NCBI GenBank assembly: GCA_019058515.1
Contig: JAHPYY010000154.1
Span: 1-43,155, forward strand
Direction: 5' to 3'
Source: Promethearchaeota archaeon
Lineage (GTDB): Archaea; Asgardarchaeota; Lokiarchaeia; Sigynarchaeales; SOKP01
DNA: 43,155 bases
Positions 24,901 through 33,619 of this stretch are shown here, piece by piece (the stretch's first letter is position 1; each line of letters opens with the position of its first letter). Under the pieces are notes generated by a model that saw only the letters and a program-made list of their open reading frames with translations, did no database searches and had not been told where the DNA came from. Both the position numbers and the translations under genes were made by a program.

Positions 24901-25716
24901 TTAAGTAGAATATGTTCGAATTAATTTTATAGCGGTGATAGAAGTTTCTATAATCGAATATTGGGAATCGTTCCATAATCCTTGGTTGTTCTACAGTGCT
25001 TGTAACCGCTGGATACCTTTTTTAATAAGCGGATCTGTTTCTGGAAAATTTGCACCGTTGAGAGCGTCTAATAATCAAGATAGCGGTTGAGGATAAACTT
25101 TAGGTAGGCAATTTAGAGTGTATTCATAACATTTTTCAGATAAAGATTCAGGTAAATTTACTTTAAAAGGATAAAGACATAAAACTGCCCATGGACCATA
25201 CCAAGTACCAGCTAGATAATCCCATTTCTCATGATGGTGGCTTAACCATTCTATAGCCGGTTGGATCGAATCGTGTTTGGAACAACCTAAAGAAAATAGT
25301 CTCATCGGTACAGCAGCAGTAAAGTAAAAACGATCTATTAAAGTCTCTTCTTGAAGCCATTTTTGAGGAGAATGAATTAATTTTTCTTTAGTTTCGTAAA
25401 ACGAGCCATCTGAATTTTGAATTTTGGATAGAAAATCCAATGTTGGTTCCATTAACGAAGATTTTTCTAAACCAAATTCTCTAATCCACCTAAGACAATG
25501 GATAGTACCCCCTAATGAACCTATTCTGCTTGGATTCTCTTCTGGCGAATCATAATCCCAACTAACATCAGGAAATTGATAAGGATTTAAAATACCTATT
25601 GCATCGGTTTTTGAATATTTTTCCCCTAATGCCATCTTTAGTCTTAACTTATCAAGGTTATTTCCTTTTTCTTGAACATTCTGTAATAAATTACTTAAAG
25701 CATTCATATTTTTCAA
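24901..25716 (-). pseudogene. Terpene-cyclase/prenyltransferase-like alpha-toroid gene with two in-frame stops
   Basis: From ATG 25716, 213 codons precede a TGA (25075-25077). The same frame continues with LLDALNGANFPETDPLIKKG, then TAG (24991-24993), then NNQGLWNDSQYSIIETSITA, ending at TAA 24901. The repeats (FLSKIQNSDGSFYE, AIEWLSHHHEKWDYLAGTWY) match the QxxDGSW-type motifs of squalene-cyclase/prenyltransferase alpha-toroids. Continuity of the family pattern across both stops without a frameshift shows the stops are recent or read through. No DxDD catalytic motif is visible, so it may never have been a cyclase. Confidence 0.7.
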
Positions 25717-25848
25717 TTTGATTTTTTACAGTCATTTTAATTAGATTAATGGATTCGCAAATCTTAAAAATTCAACCCAATAGCAACCCTATTAAATTAG
25801 ATTTTGAAAACATCACTCCTTTACCTATTTAGCATAAATTATAATTAC

Positions 25849-26313
25849 CTAGTGTTTGTTGCGAGTTTTAATCCAAAAGATTATTGAGAAGCTAGCCATA
25901 ACAAATCCAACAAGGATTAAAAGAATAGATCCGACTTGCAACTCCCAAGATGGCTCCTGAAACATTGCTAATTTTCCATTGACTGAAGAATCCGATTTTA
26001 CTGTAATTAGAGCGTAGGAATGAGGTTCAATTATTATATCGTAGTGAGTGCCGTTATAAACATAGATCCCATCTCTGTAAATTTGTATAGAATTATTCGA
26101 AGTGATGGTTATATGAAGTCTTGTGTTGGTAGAAAAAGGAAATTGGGTTGTATAGTTATTATAAGACTCTAAATAAAATCTTTCTCCAGCACCATAACCA
26201 AGTATAAGAGAAGGATAAATTAAAACGGTGAAACTAATACCTATTACTCCACTAAAAATAAAAAGCAACGAAAACAAACCGCTAGTTAAAATAATTACTT
26301 TCGATTTTAGCAA
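25849..26313 (-). CDS. Membrane protein with extracellular beta domain
   Basis: 154 residues: membrane helix about 8-32, an extracellular beta-rich part about 38-120 (ITSNNSIQIYRDGIYVYNGT, HYDIIIEPHSYALITVKSDS), and a second helix about 124-148. Both ends are cytoplasmic. No family recognised. The ATG 26313 start follows an A/T-rich stretch. Confidence 0.6.
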   Translation of the reverse strand: MLKSKVIILTSGLFSLLFIFSGVIGISFTVLIYPSLILGYGAGERFYLESYNNYTTQFPFSTNTRLHITITSNNSIQIYRDGIYVYNGTHYDIIIEPHSYALITVKSDSSVNGKLAMFQEPSWELQVGSILLILVGFVMASFSIIFWIKTRNKH

Positions 26314-26457
26314 CTCAATAAACTATTAGTATATTTTTTCTCTTTAAATTATGGTGAAGCAGCGATACTATATATATGCCATTATTGTAAAGCTATTAGG
26401 ATCTAATTTCCGTTTGTCTTCTTGTAAATCTCGTAACTTAATTCTGCTGAAATATGT

Positions 26458-27060
26458 TTATTTATGAGTATTATTAGATTTTCTATATCTATTTTCGTAA
26501 TTTCGCTGGGATTCTTCCCATATCGGTAAATAATGTATAGCAATTTTATTTCCTTCAAACGCTAGAATCGTGGCTAAGAGAAAACTCCAAAGTGAAATGG
26601 GAATAGTAATCCAAATAGGAAAAGTTCCCCAAAAAAGTAAAATGAAATAAAAAAAAACGATAATAATTAATAAAATCGTTGCATTAACGACCATCCTGTT
26701 ATGATATGGTTTTTCTTGATTAAGATTTCTTATTTCATTGTGGATTATTCCAATAAATAAGATAATACATATAATTAGAAAGAGATTGGGAAGGAAGGAT
26801 ACAAGTAAAAAGAGATTGGGGCGGAAAAAATTAGAATAACCTATATCATCAGAAAACCACGAAAAGTGTAGCCAATAAACTCCTATTCTGTATCCCTCCG
26901 AATGATATTGTACCTCCATACTTAGCCCCCATAACCAATAGTAGTGATCGGAACATATAATTGAAGGGAAGTAATCCCGTAGGAAATAGGTTGGAAATAT
27001 AAACCCTAGTAAGCAAAATACCTCCGCTAAATATAATTGTGTGGGAGCCCTTTTAGACAT
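26458..27060 (-). CDS. Polytopic membrane protein, unknown
   Basis: 200 residues with about four hydrophobic helices (LAEVFCLLGFIFPTYFL, NLFLIICIILFIGI, NATILLIIIVFFYFILLFW, ITIPISLWSFLLATILAF) and aromatic-rich loops. It is transcribed in line with the preceding small membrane protein gene, 144 bases away. No family recognised. Base composition is low in G+C like the neighbouring pseudogenes. Confidence 0.6.
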   Translation of the reverse strand: MSKRAPTQLYLAEVFCLLGFIFPTYFLRDYFPSIICSDHYYWLWGLSMEVQYHSEGYRIGVYWLHFSWFSDDIGYSNFFRPNLFLLVSFLPNLFLIICIILFIGIIHNEIRNLNQEKPYHNRMVVNATILLIIIVFFYFILLFWGTFPIWITIPISLWSFLLATILAFEGNKIAIHYLPIWEESQRNYENRYRKSNNTHK

Positions 27061-27299
27061 AAGATCGTTGTAAGTTTTTTCAAATGCAAAAGATCCAAGT
27101 TAAATTATTATATCTTTGGAGGTCTATAAAATAAAGAACATAGGTCTTGTGGATTATATTCACTAATGTAGTCTCAACTTTAACTCACGCGAAGAATCCA
27201 ACACTTCTTAATATAATAATACGAAAAAACGCTAAATATATTAAAAAAAGTTAGAAAAAAAAAATAATGGTTAAGATTTTGCGAAAGCTTTGCGGAATT

Positions 27300-27746
27300 T
27301 TACAAATCTTCAGCTAAATCTTCGAAGGCTTCCATGGCTAATTCAATAATTTCTTGGAACGCCATGGCATCTTGTAAATTGCCTTCTACGGTAATGTCTC
27401 CAGCCATATAAGCGCTAGTGGCATCAACCTCTCCAAATAACATGCCAGCTCCAACCTCTTTTGTAGCCGAGAATGTGAAGGATGGATTTTCAATTTCCCC
27501 ATCTCCATATTCTAACATTCCATCATGAGCTTTCATCCACCATTTTCTGTCAATGTCCGTAATGACCATTTGGACAGTAATGTCCATATCTTCTAATTCT
27601 TCTTTAAGATCTTCGTTTTCTACGGCAATTTGTTTAAAAAGCTCATACATTCTTGAAATGTCGTCAGGAGACGCCGCTGCGGCGCCAGCATCAACTTTTC
27701 CTTTAATTTCTTTAATTAAAGCTTCATCAACCATTTTCTTATTCAA
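27300..27746 (-). CDS. SCP2 sterol-binding-domain protein
   Basis: 148 residues. An N-terminal helical part (about 1-45) is followed by the SCP2 fold: ITVQMVITDIDRKWWMKAHD, ENPSFTFSATKEVGAGMLFG, and DATSAYMAGDITVEGNLQDA, the classical G-x-ixixGd region. Widespread in archaea as a lipid or acyl-CoA binding protein. The second SCP2 gene of the window (21939) is divergent in sequence. The protein is acidic, cytoplasmic and probably soluble. Confidence 0.8.
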   Translation of the reverse strand: MNKKMVDEALIKEIKGKVDAGAAAASPDDISRMYELFKQIAVENEDLKEELEDMDITVQMVITDIDRKWWMKAHDGMLEYGDGEIENPSFTFSATKEVGAGMLFGEVDATSAYMAGDITVEGNLQDAMAFQEIIELAMEAFEDLAEDL

Positions 27747-28205
27747 CCTCTGTTTGATTTACCTTCTAATTTGTAAGATTGAATTATATTTTTGTACAAT
27801 TTGCGAATTGAATCCAATCAAATTGTAATTTATAATAGTATAGTAATATATAAAAAGGTTTTATTTCTGAACCTATTTTCTTTATAAATTATTGAAGGAT
27901 TTGAGGGGTTTTAACAAGTTTAAAGGCAGTTTGTAATAGAGTCGGTAATTTATGCGATTTTAAGGCGATAAACCGTCGTTTTATCAACGATTTTTTGTTA
28001 AATAACTACCTATGTGATTATATCTAATTTTACCCGTAAAACAAGTTTTTGATTGATAAATCATTTTTTTTTTTTTGGTAAATTCAAAAATTTTTGCGTC
28101 AGATCAATTATCAATAAACTACCCTATTAGAATCTTAGTGGTTAAATTTTAAAAAATATACTATTACCATAAATACCATATTGTATTATTTTTCAAAGAG
28201 CTCTT
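27747..28205. other. Long intergenic region with hairpin and T-tract
   Basis: 459 bases without a credible gene between divergent SCP2 and GCS2 genes. It holds TATA-like boxes (ATATATAAAAAGG near 27848) and a small hairpin, TCGTT-TTATC-AACGA (27976-27990), followed directly by six T's, terminator-like on the plus strand although no gene ends nearby. A run of 12 or more T's follows near 28066. An unannotated short RNA is possible but unsupported. Confidence 0.35.
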
Positions 28206-29669
28206 ATGTTCTTCTATGAAAAGCAAAAAGAAGTCGACTCTAATCTGCATGAGCAGTACCAAGTGCTTTGCGGAATCGAAGAGGAATTTCTAATTCTCAA
28301 CGAGGATGGCGTTTTAAGTAATTCCGCTGACGATATCATGGTGCAAGCTGCAAGAGTATTGGAAAAAGACTCCAACTTGTTAGATTCGCTTCAATTGAAG
28401 ATCAGGGGTTTAGACGCCGAACCTAATCCTGCTCAGATTGAGTATGTTACATTACCATTACCTCCAAGTAAACTAGAAGACGCAGTAAGAACGGGGAGAC
28501 AATTGCTCACGGATACTGCTAAAAAATTGGACCTTAAAATTCTAGCTCAAAGTTTGCATCCAATTCAGAGCGATCCTAATCCGATCGTCGGGACACATAT
28601 TAATGTGTCCGTACAAAAAAGAGATTCACTCATGAAAGCATCCGAGATCAATGCGGTATACAATTATCTATGGAACATGTTACCCGAAATCATTGCGGTT
28701 TCTGCAAACTCTCCTGTATTTGGGGGAAGTTCGACTAATATTGCGAGTAATCGCGTATCTAATAGCACCGTGCTAAAACCTAATGGTCCCGCTATAATAC
28801 AGATCCCCGAGAACAAACCTGCCTTAATCCCGATGCGATACTACGGAAGGATGCGCTACAAGTTGAAAATTACATCGGGAGAAGACGAATTTTCAAAAAA
28901 AGTGATAGCCAATCCGAGGGGAGATAGGTTGATGGACATCACCCCAAGAGGGCCTTCGAGTAATATTGGAGACGATAAAGACGAAGCTCCAACACGGAAT
29001 CGTATCGAAGTCCGTATTGTAGATGTACAAGAAAATACCGATGATTTGCTAGATTTAGCCTACCTATGTTGTGCTTCGGGGCTTCATGCGATTTCACTCT
29101 CTAAATCGGGAAAAATACTAGTTGATCAATACCACAATTCAAATCTTCAAACCGCAATAGCCTATGGGCTTAAATCTAATTTTAAGAGAGATAATGGAGT
29201 AGCAGAATCGCTGGAAAGTAGTCTTATTGATTGGATAGATCAGACTAAGAATTACCAAGAGTATTTGGGTGTGAACATAAAAAATTTACCCCTTCAAAAG
29301 CTTAAACAAGTTCCTAAACAAGCCCAACTCGAGGTGGAGTACGAAACTCGAAGAATAGAAAAAATACGTCAGCAAGGGAGGTCCAGAGCGGTTGTAATGT
29401 TAGGTAAATCGCGAGTTGTGGAAGATGGAGCTGGTAATAAGTATAAAGTCACAGGAAGTAGACGAATCCGCGGGATTCTTACGGCAGATTATAAATTTTC
29501 TTACGAAGAACGAGAGAACATGGTTTCAAACTTTACATCAATTAAAATTGTGAATTATTTAGATGTTCAAGGGTTAAAGATACCGTTAAGTAACGAAGAT
29601 AAGATAGTAAATGTGGAAACTAAATACGAAAGTCTTCTTGGTCAATTATTTGGGGGACTTGGATTCTGA
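28206..29669 (+). CDS. GCS2-family glutamate-cysteine ligase-like enzyme
   Basis: 487 residues, carboxylate-amine ligase/GCS2 fold: GIEEEFLILNEDG near the N-terminus (metal-binding glutamates), GTHINVSVQ, and NRIEVRIVDVQEN toward the C-terminal half. Family members join glutamate (or related acids) to an amine with ATP, typically making gamma-glutamylcysteine. A gamma-glutamylcyclotransferase gene follows after 46 bases and a class I amidotransferase-like peptidase after that, so a gamma-glutamyl metabolic unit is inferred. A C-terminal extension (about 395-487) follows the ligase core. Confidence 0.75.
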   Translation: MFFYEKQKEVDSNLHEQYQVLCGIEEEFLILNEDGVLSNSADDIMVQAARVLEKDSNLLDSLQLKIRGLDAEPNPAQIEYVTLPLPPSKLEDAVRTGRQLLTDTAKKLDLKILAQSLHPIQSDPNPIVGTHINVSVQKRDSLMKASEINAVYNYLWNMLPEIIAVSANSPVFGGSSTNIASNRVSNSTVLKPNGPAIIQIPENKPALIPMRYYGRMRYKLKITSGEDEFSKKVIANPRGDRLMDITPRGPSSNIGDDKDEAPTRNRIEVRIVDVQENTDDLLDLAYLCCASGLHAISLSKSGKILVDQYHNSNLQTAIAYGLKSNFKRDNGVAESLESSLIDWIDQTKNYQEYLGVNIKNLPLQKLKQVPKQAQLEVEYETRRIEKIRQQGRSRAVVMLGKSRVVEDGAGNKYKVTGSRRIRGILTADYKFSYEERENMVSNFTSIKIVNYLDVQGLKIPLSNEDKIVNVETKYESLLGQLFGGLGF

Positions 29670-29715
29670 ATCAAATATTCAAATTAAGACATTATTAATA
29701 TTTATGTGAACAAAT

Positions 29716-30093
29716 ATGAGAAATAATTCTATGAACAACGATAAAAGTGAAATAAATCTTTTCGTGTACGGAACCCTTCAACATGGTCAGAGTCGGAATT
29801 ACATTCTTGGAGGTTTGACTTTCGAAAAAGCTATATTACCCGAATACAAAAAGGTACAACCTCCTAATCTAGGGTTTCCCTTTATTATTCGAAGCGACGG
29901 TTCGGTCGTGGAGGGAGAGGTTTATTACAATTTAGACCCGCTCCTCCTGTCTGAGCTTGACATTATTGAAGGAGAAGGAAGTCTTTACCATCGCATAGTG
30001 GTTGAGGTAAAAACTGAATCGAATAAAATTGTTAAAGCTTTTACATACTATCCATCTGAAAAACTAATCTCTTCGTTTATTTCTTATCTATAA
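29716..30093 (+). CDS. Gamma-glutamylcyclotransferase-like protein
   Basis: 125 residues. FVYGTLQHGQSRN is the YGSL-type substrate loop of the GGCT/AIG2 fold, and SVVEGEVYYNLDPLLLSELD carries the family pattern with a central acidic segment; the catalytic Glu is probably in LDIIEGEG. Members release 5-oxoproline from gamma-glutamyl compounds. It lies between GCS2 and the amidotransferase-like gene, spaced 46 and 19 bases, so probably one operon. Confidence 0.8.
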   Translation: MRNNSMNNDKSEINLFVYGTLQHGQSRNYILGGLTFEKAILPEYKKVQPPNLGFPFIIRSDGSVVEGEVYYNLDPLLLSELDIIEGEGSLYHRIVVEVKTESNKIVKAFTYYPSEKLISSFISYL

Positions 30094-30112
30094 CTCAACT
30101 TAGGGTGATTTT

Positions 30113-30862
30113 ATTCAAAAAAGCGATAATATTAAACCAGAAGCATACATATATGTAATCGATAACTATCCTTATGGTTTTCCTACAGACAGGGTAATAC
30201 GGATAGAGTCAATCTTAAATGATAATTTTCCTAATATAGATGTGGTAATCGATCATTACTCTAAATTTGATGTCTTAAAAGCCCAAAATTCTTTAGGGGT
30301 TATTATATCAGGATCGAGTTTAAATGTGTCAGATTTTTACTACAACGAGCGTTTGCGGCACTTATTCGTGCCCCAATTGGATTTTATTAAGAACCCAAAC
30401 GCTACTCCCATTTTAGGAATATGCTTCGGATTTCACTTAATTTCCTACGCTTACGACGCTCAAATCTGTAGGATGCGGATCCCAGGGTTGGGAAGTAGAA
30501 TGATATTTATAATTTTAGACAAAACCGATAATTTAATAACTAAAAAAAACATACCTGTCGATGCGCATCACCGAGATTTCATATCTCCTAACGACATGAA
30601 AATTCACGAATCGTTTGAAGTTTTATCGACTACGCACACGATGCGATACAAAATTATCGAGTATATAAAGCATAAAACTAAACCAATATATGGGCTACAA
30701 TTTCACCCTGAAACTCATAATGCGTTTTATTTTCGTTCTGATATCTATGACGAGAAAATTGTGGATAGAACGCGCGTGTCAGGTGAAGAAATTCTAAAAA
30801 ATTTTGTGTATTTTTGTTTATACGAACAGCAAAAAGAAGAAACACAAAAAATAAATAAATAG
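30113..30862 (+). CDS. Class I glutamine-amidotransferase-like peptidase/amidase
   Basis: Triad visible: nucleophile in GICFGFHLI (C104) and FHPETH (H198, E200). The frame has homology-like sequence upstream of the first usual start (GTG 30242): PEAYIYVIDNYPYGFPTDRV is the normal first strand of the fold. The only start joined to a ribosome-binding site is ATT 30113, 4 bases after GGTGA, giving 249 residues. No synthase partner domain is present, so it is more likely a free peptidase or amidase acting on gamma-glutamyl compounds, like PuuD or plant GGP, than a synthetase subunit. It shares the operon with GCS2 and GGCT genes. Confidence 0.75.
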   Translation: MQKSDNIKPEAYIYVIDNYPYGFPTDRVIRIESILNDNFPNIDVVIDHYSKFDVLKAQNSLGVIISGSSLNVSDFYYNERLRHLFVPQLDFIKNPNATPILGICFGFHLISYAYDAQICRMRIPGLGSRMIFIILDKTDNLITKKNIPVDAHHRDFISPNDMKIHESFEVLSTTHTMRYKIIEYIKHKTKPIYGLQFHPETHNAFYFRSDIYDEKIVDRTRVSGEEILKNFVYFCLYEQQKEETQKINK

Positions 30863-30875
30863 AGTAAGAAAAAAA

Positions 30876-32618
30876 CTAAACTATTGGAATTTGAAACCAG
30901 AAGAATATAATTATCAGCCCTATTATAAACGCTAATACCGCCCAAATGTAGGTCATGTGCTTACTGTAGTTCCGCCACCGTTTTCCCATTTCGCTTTCAA
31001 TAGTATCCACTTGGAAATATGGCGCAGGACCCCGTCGATACCAACCTTTAATCCGTACCTTTTGTCCAATGATTTTATTAACTTTGGTTATTGCCCAAAA
31101 GAAGTCTACTATGGAAAGTCCAAAGCGATAGTCTATGTACATGAGACCTGTATCGTCTTGGAAGTATAGGTCGTCGCTGAAATAATATCCTGGAACGCCT
31201 TTTCCTACAATTCTTCCCTCAATTATAGCTGGAACGCTCCTTATAGGAGAGACTTTCACGTTCGTAAGCAAATCGACTACTTTTTGGGGATTAAAGCCGC
31301 TTTTGTACATAAATCGAGTTCGTAAAATAAACCCAAACGCGATGATATAAAATCCTATTCCCCACGCAAGAACCATGTCCTTAAAGCTTAAGCCAGAAAT
31401 GATAGGCATCGGAAAGAATATACCAATTACCCATACAACGGTGAACGCAATAAGTAAGAAGAATATTGTCCATGGTAAGTTCTTCACCACAAGATCTACC
31501 ATAAATTCGTCCAACATGGAAGCTCCGGCTTGTTCTTCTTTGATTTGCTTGGACTTGGCAAAGTCTAATTCTGGTTTGATACCATATAGCGCACATTGGT
31601 CGTTTAATCGCTGAATTCTCTTAGCAGGTAATGGATGAGTGCTGAAGATTTGGTAATACTTCGCCCAAGGATTATACAAATCCCACGCTGCAGCAGCTTG
31701 TATCGCTTCTTTCGAATATACTCCAGTGGTGGTCATACCTGAGACTGCAAACGCTCTGGCACCGTTTGGATCAAAAATCCCTAGACCTTTGACTCCTCTC
31801 ACTTTCGATTTATTTCTCTCTTTAATTTCAAGTCCTTGGTCTGAGATTAAACCGTAAGCAATTTTAACAAGGCCTGTGGATAACGCGTTTGGGTCTTCTA
31901 ACACTTCTGCTGCGTGTTGGTCCGCGTAGTATTCCCGAATTCTACTTACGATTAACGATATAAGAAACCCGATGTAATATGCTACATACGAAAGCACCAT
32001 GACTACAATAAATATTAGATAAATATACGCAGTTTCGTCACTATCGCTTCTACTCCTTCTTGAGGAGGTTCGACCTCCGAATAAAGTTGCGTAATAGGCC
32101 CAACGAGCAATTGTAAGAAGAATTAATGGAATAGCGAATACTATGGTCATTAAAATGAAATCTGAATGAACCACATGTCCTAATTCGTGCGCTAATACCG
32201 CATTTTGCTCCTTTTCGTTTAGATAATGTAAAATACCATCGGTTAATACAATTCTTGCTGAATTTTTGGTCCATCCAAATGTAAATGCGTTAGGATTTAA
32301 GTCGTGAATAATTCCCATCCGAGGCATTTTGATTTGTTGAACGCTCACTACTTTGTTTAGAGTTTCAGCTAAGTGTGGATATTGCGCTACAAACTGGTCG
32401 TAAGGCATCCAGTCGATTCGATATATCCATCGTATAATAAGTGGAGAGATTCCATATTGAAATAACACCATTAATAGTGTAAACCCAACCATGATTAGTA
32501 ACGAGAAGTATCCCCAGTCAGTAAATGGGAAAAACCAAATGGTTAGCGTAAACATCACTGCGTACACGAGTCCAAATAAGGCGATAATTGCCAACGCTGA
32601 TGCTGACTTTAAACCTAT
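30876..32618 (-). CDS. htpX: HtpX-like M48 membrane zinc metalloprotease
   Basis: From ATA 32618 the protein has 580 residues; the first conventional start is TTG 32594. AAGGTGA lies 6 bases before ATA and nothing precedes TTG. HELGH (about 144-148) is the zinc-binding motif and REYYADQHAAE supplies the third ligand. STHPLPAKRIQRL near 300 is typical of the family. Membrane helices occur near 9-60, at 160-220 and in the C-terminal half. A large C-terminal extension (about 385-580) with four more helices and a beta-rich insert (VKGYYF...) exceeds normal HtpX (about 290 residues). It is a membrane quality-control protease. It ends with TAG. Confidence 0.85.
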   Translation of the reverse strand: MGLKSASALAIIALFGLVYAVMFTLTIWFFPFTDWGYFSLLIMVGFTLLMVLFQYGISPLIIRWIYRIDWMPYDQFVAQYPHLAETLNKVVSVQQIKMPRMGIIHDLNPNAFTFGWTKNSARIVLTDGILHYLNEKEQNAVLAHELGHVVHSDFILMTIVFAIPLILLTIARWAYYATLFGGRTSSRRSRSDSDETAYIYLIFIVVMVLSYVAYYIGFLISLIVSRIREYYADQHAAEVLEDPNALSTGLVKIAYGLISDQGLEIKERNKSKVRGVKGLGIFDPNGARAFAVSGMTTTGVYSKEAIQAAAAWDLYNPWAKYYQIFSTHPLPAKRIQRLNDQCALYGIKPELDFAKSKQIKEEQAGASMLDEFMVDLVVKNLPWTIFFLLIAFTVVWVIGIFFPMPIISGLSFKDMVLAWGIGFYIIAFGFILRTRFMYKSGFNPQKVVDLLTNVKVSPIRSVPAIIEGRIVGKGVPGYYFSDDLYFQDDTGLMYIDYRFGLSIVDFFWAITKVNKIIGQKVRIKGWYRRGPAPYFQVDTIESEMGKRWRNYSKHMTYIWAVLAFIIGLIIIFFWFQIPIV

Positions 32619-32833
32619 TTTATTTCACCTTTTTTATAATTTTGAATTCCTTTTTTATAAATTTTAATAGATCCATACAGAGAAATATATCTGTATATCA
32701 TGTGTTATTATAAAATTTAAGAATTAATATCTTTTCATTAGAATTCGAACTACAAAAATATTAATAACCATTATTTTCATTAATTTATAGAGACTACTTG
32801 TCTATTAATTTTAGTCAGGATTTGCGATTGAAC

Positions 32834-32854
32834 ATGAAGATAATAGAAAAATAG
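32834..32854 (+). promoter_or_regulatory. Six-codon leader ORF from a duplicated start region
   Basis: ATG AAG ATA ATA GAA AAA TAG (MKIIEK-stop) sits just before the gene at 32862, whose start reads ATG AAG GTA ATA GAA AAA CTA. The preceding bases (TTGAACATG) are shared too. A 28-base tandem duplication of the start region explains both. The small ORF may affect translation, or be neutral. Confidence 0.5.
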
Positions 32855-32861
32855 GTTGAAC

Positions 32862-33491
32862 ATGAAGGTAATAGAAAAACTAATAAACGCAACTGACAAT
32901 CTCGTGACTCAGCAGTTTTACGCAGCTGGGACCGATACAATACTCGGCCGAACTCCCGATATCTATGTAAAAATTAAATATTCCGGGCAAATCGTAAAGA
33001 AATTCAAAGATTTGTTCAACACAAATTTAAACTTATTTCTTGAAGGCAAGTATTACGAGTTTCTCTTACCTTTGACTAAAATAAAAGGGATTGACGAACA
33101 TCAAGTAAAAAAATTACATAAAAGTATAGAAAATAAACTCGCTAAATTAAAGAAATCTTTAGGCGAATTTGACGATTTGTTGCTTTATACTATTATATTA
33201 AGTGATTCTATTTCAAAAATTAGGGACCTACATTTTGAGAATTCTATAGATGAATTGCTTAGTAGAGCTCAAGCAAAATATCCTCACTTAACTATAAATG
33301 AAATACAAGATATTCTTAACGAATTTTTTCAGCGAAACGATAGTAATATTTCCATTTTATACAACCTCTCGTATTTAAATGCCTTGGCGGAGAGCTTCTC
33401 TTATCGCCAAACTGCCAAAATTAGTAAAATCCTAAGAACCAAATATATGAATGTCATCATATCTAATATTGCATATCGCAAGTTCGCTTAG
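32862..33491 (+). CDS. Helical hypothetical protein
   Basis: 209 residues from ATG 32862 (TTG 32856 adds two), with AGGTTGAAC just upstream. It is mostly helical, with Lys-rich segments (NENKLAKLKKSLGEFDDLLL type) and IDEHQVKKLHKSIE. No motif or membrane helix. No family recognised. It lies divergent from htpX with 261 bases of A/T-rich intergenic sequence. Confidence 0.6.
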   Translation: MKVIEKLINATDNLVTQQFYAAGTDTILGRTPDIYVKIKYSGQIVKKFKDLFNTNLNLFLEGKYYEFLLPLTKIKGIDEHQVKKLHKSIENKLAKLKKSLGEFDDLLLYTIILSDSISKIRDLHFENSIDELLSRAQAKYPHLTINEIQDILNEFFQRNDSNISILYNLSYLNALAESFSYRQTAKISKILRTKYMNVIISNIAYRKFA

Positions 33492-33619
33492 TAGAGTCGT
33501 ATTCTATAGTTTCCTTTTGATTATGTAAATACCTTTAGAATTTAATTTAAAAGTTTATTTTTATCAAAATACTTACTTTGCTTGAGAAAAATAGCAATAA
33601 ATGACTAAGCTGGTCTGAA

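Noticed and set aside
24252..25716. General reassignment of TAG to glutamine
   Set aside because: Many intact genes end with TAG (for example at 3439, 15177, 30876 and 33491), so TAG works as a stop here.
27961..27996. Intrinsic terminator or small RNA near the hairpin and T-tract
   Set aside because: The 5-bp stem is weak, no gene ends nearby, and no matching promoter could be fixed; kept only as a note on the intergenic region.
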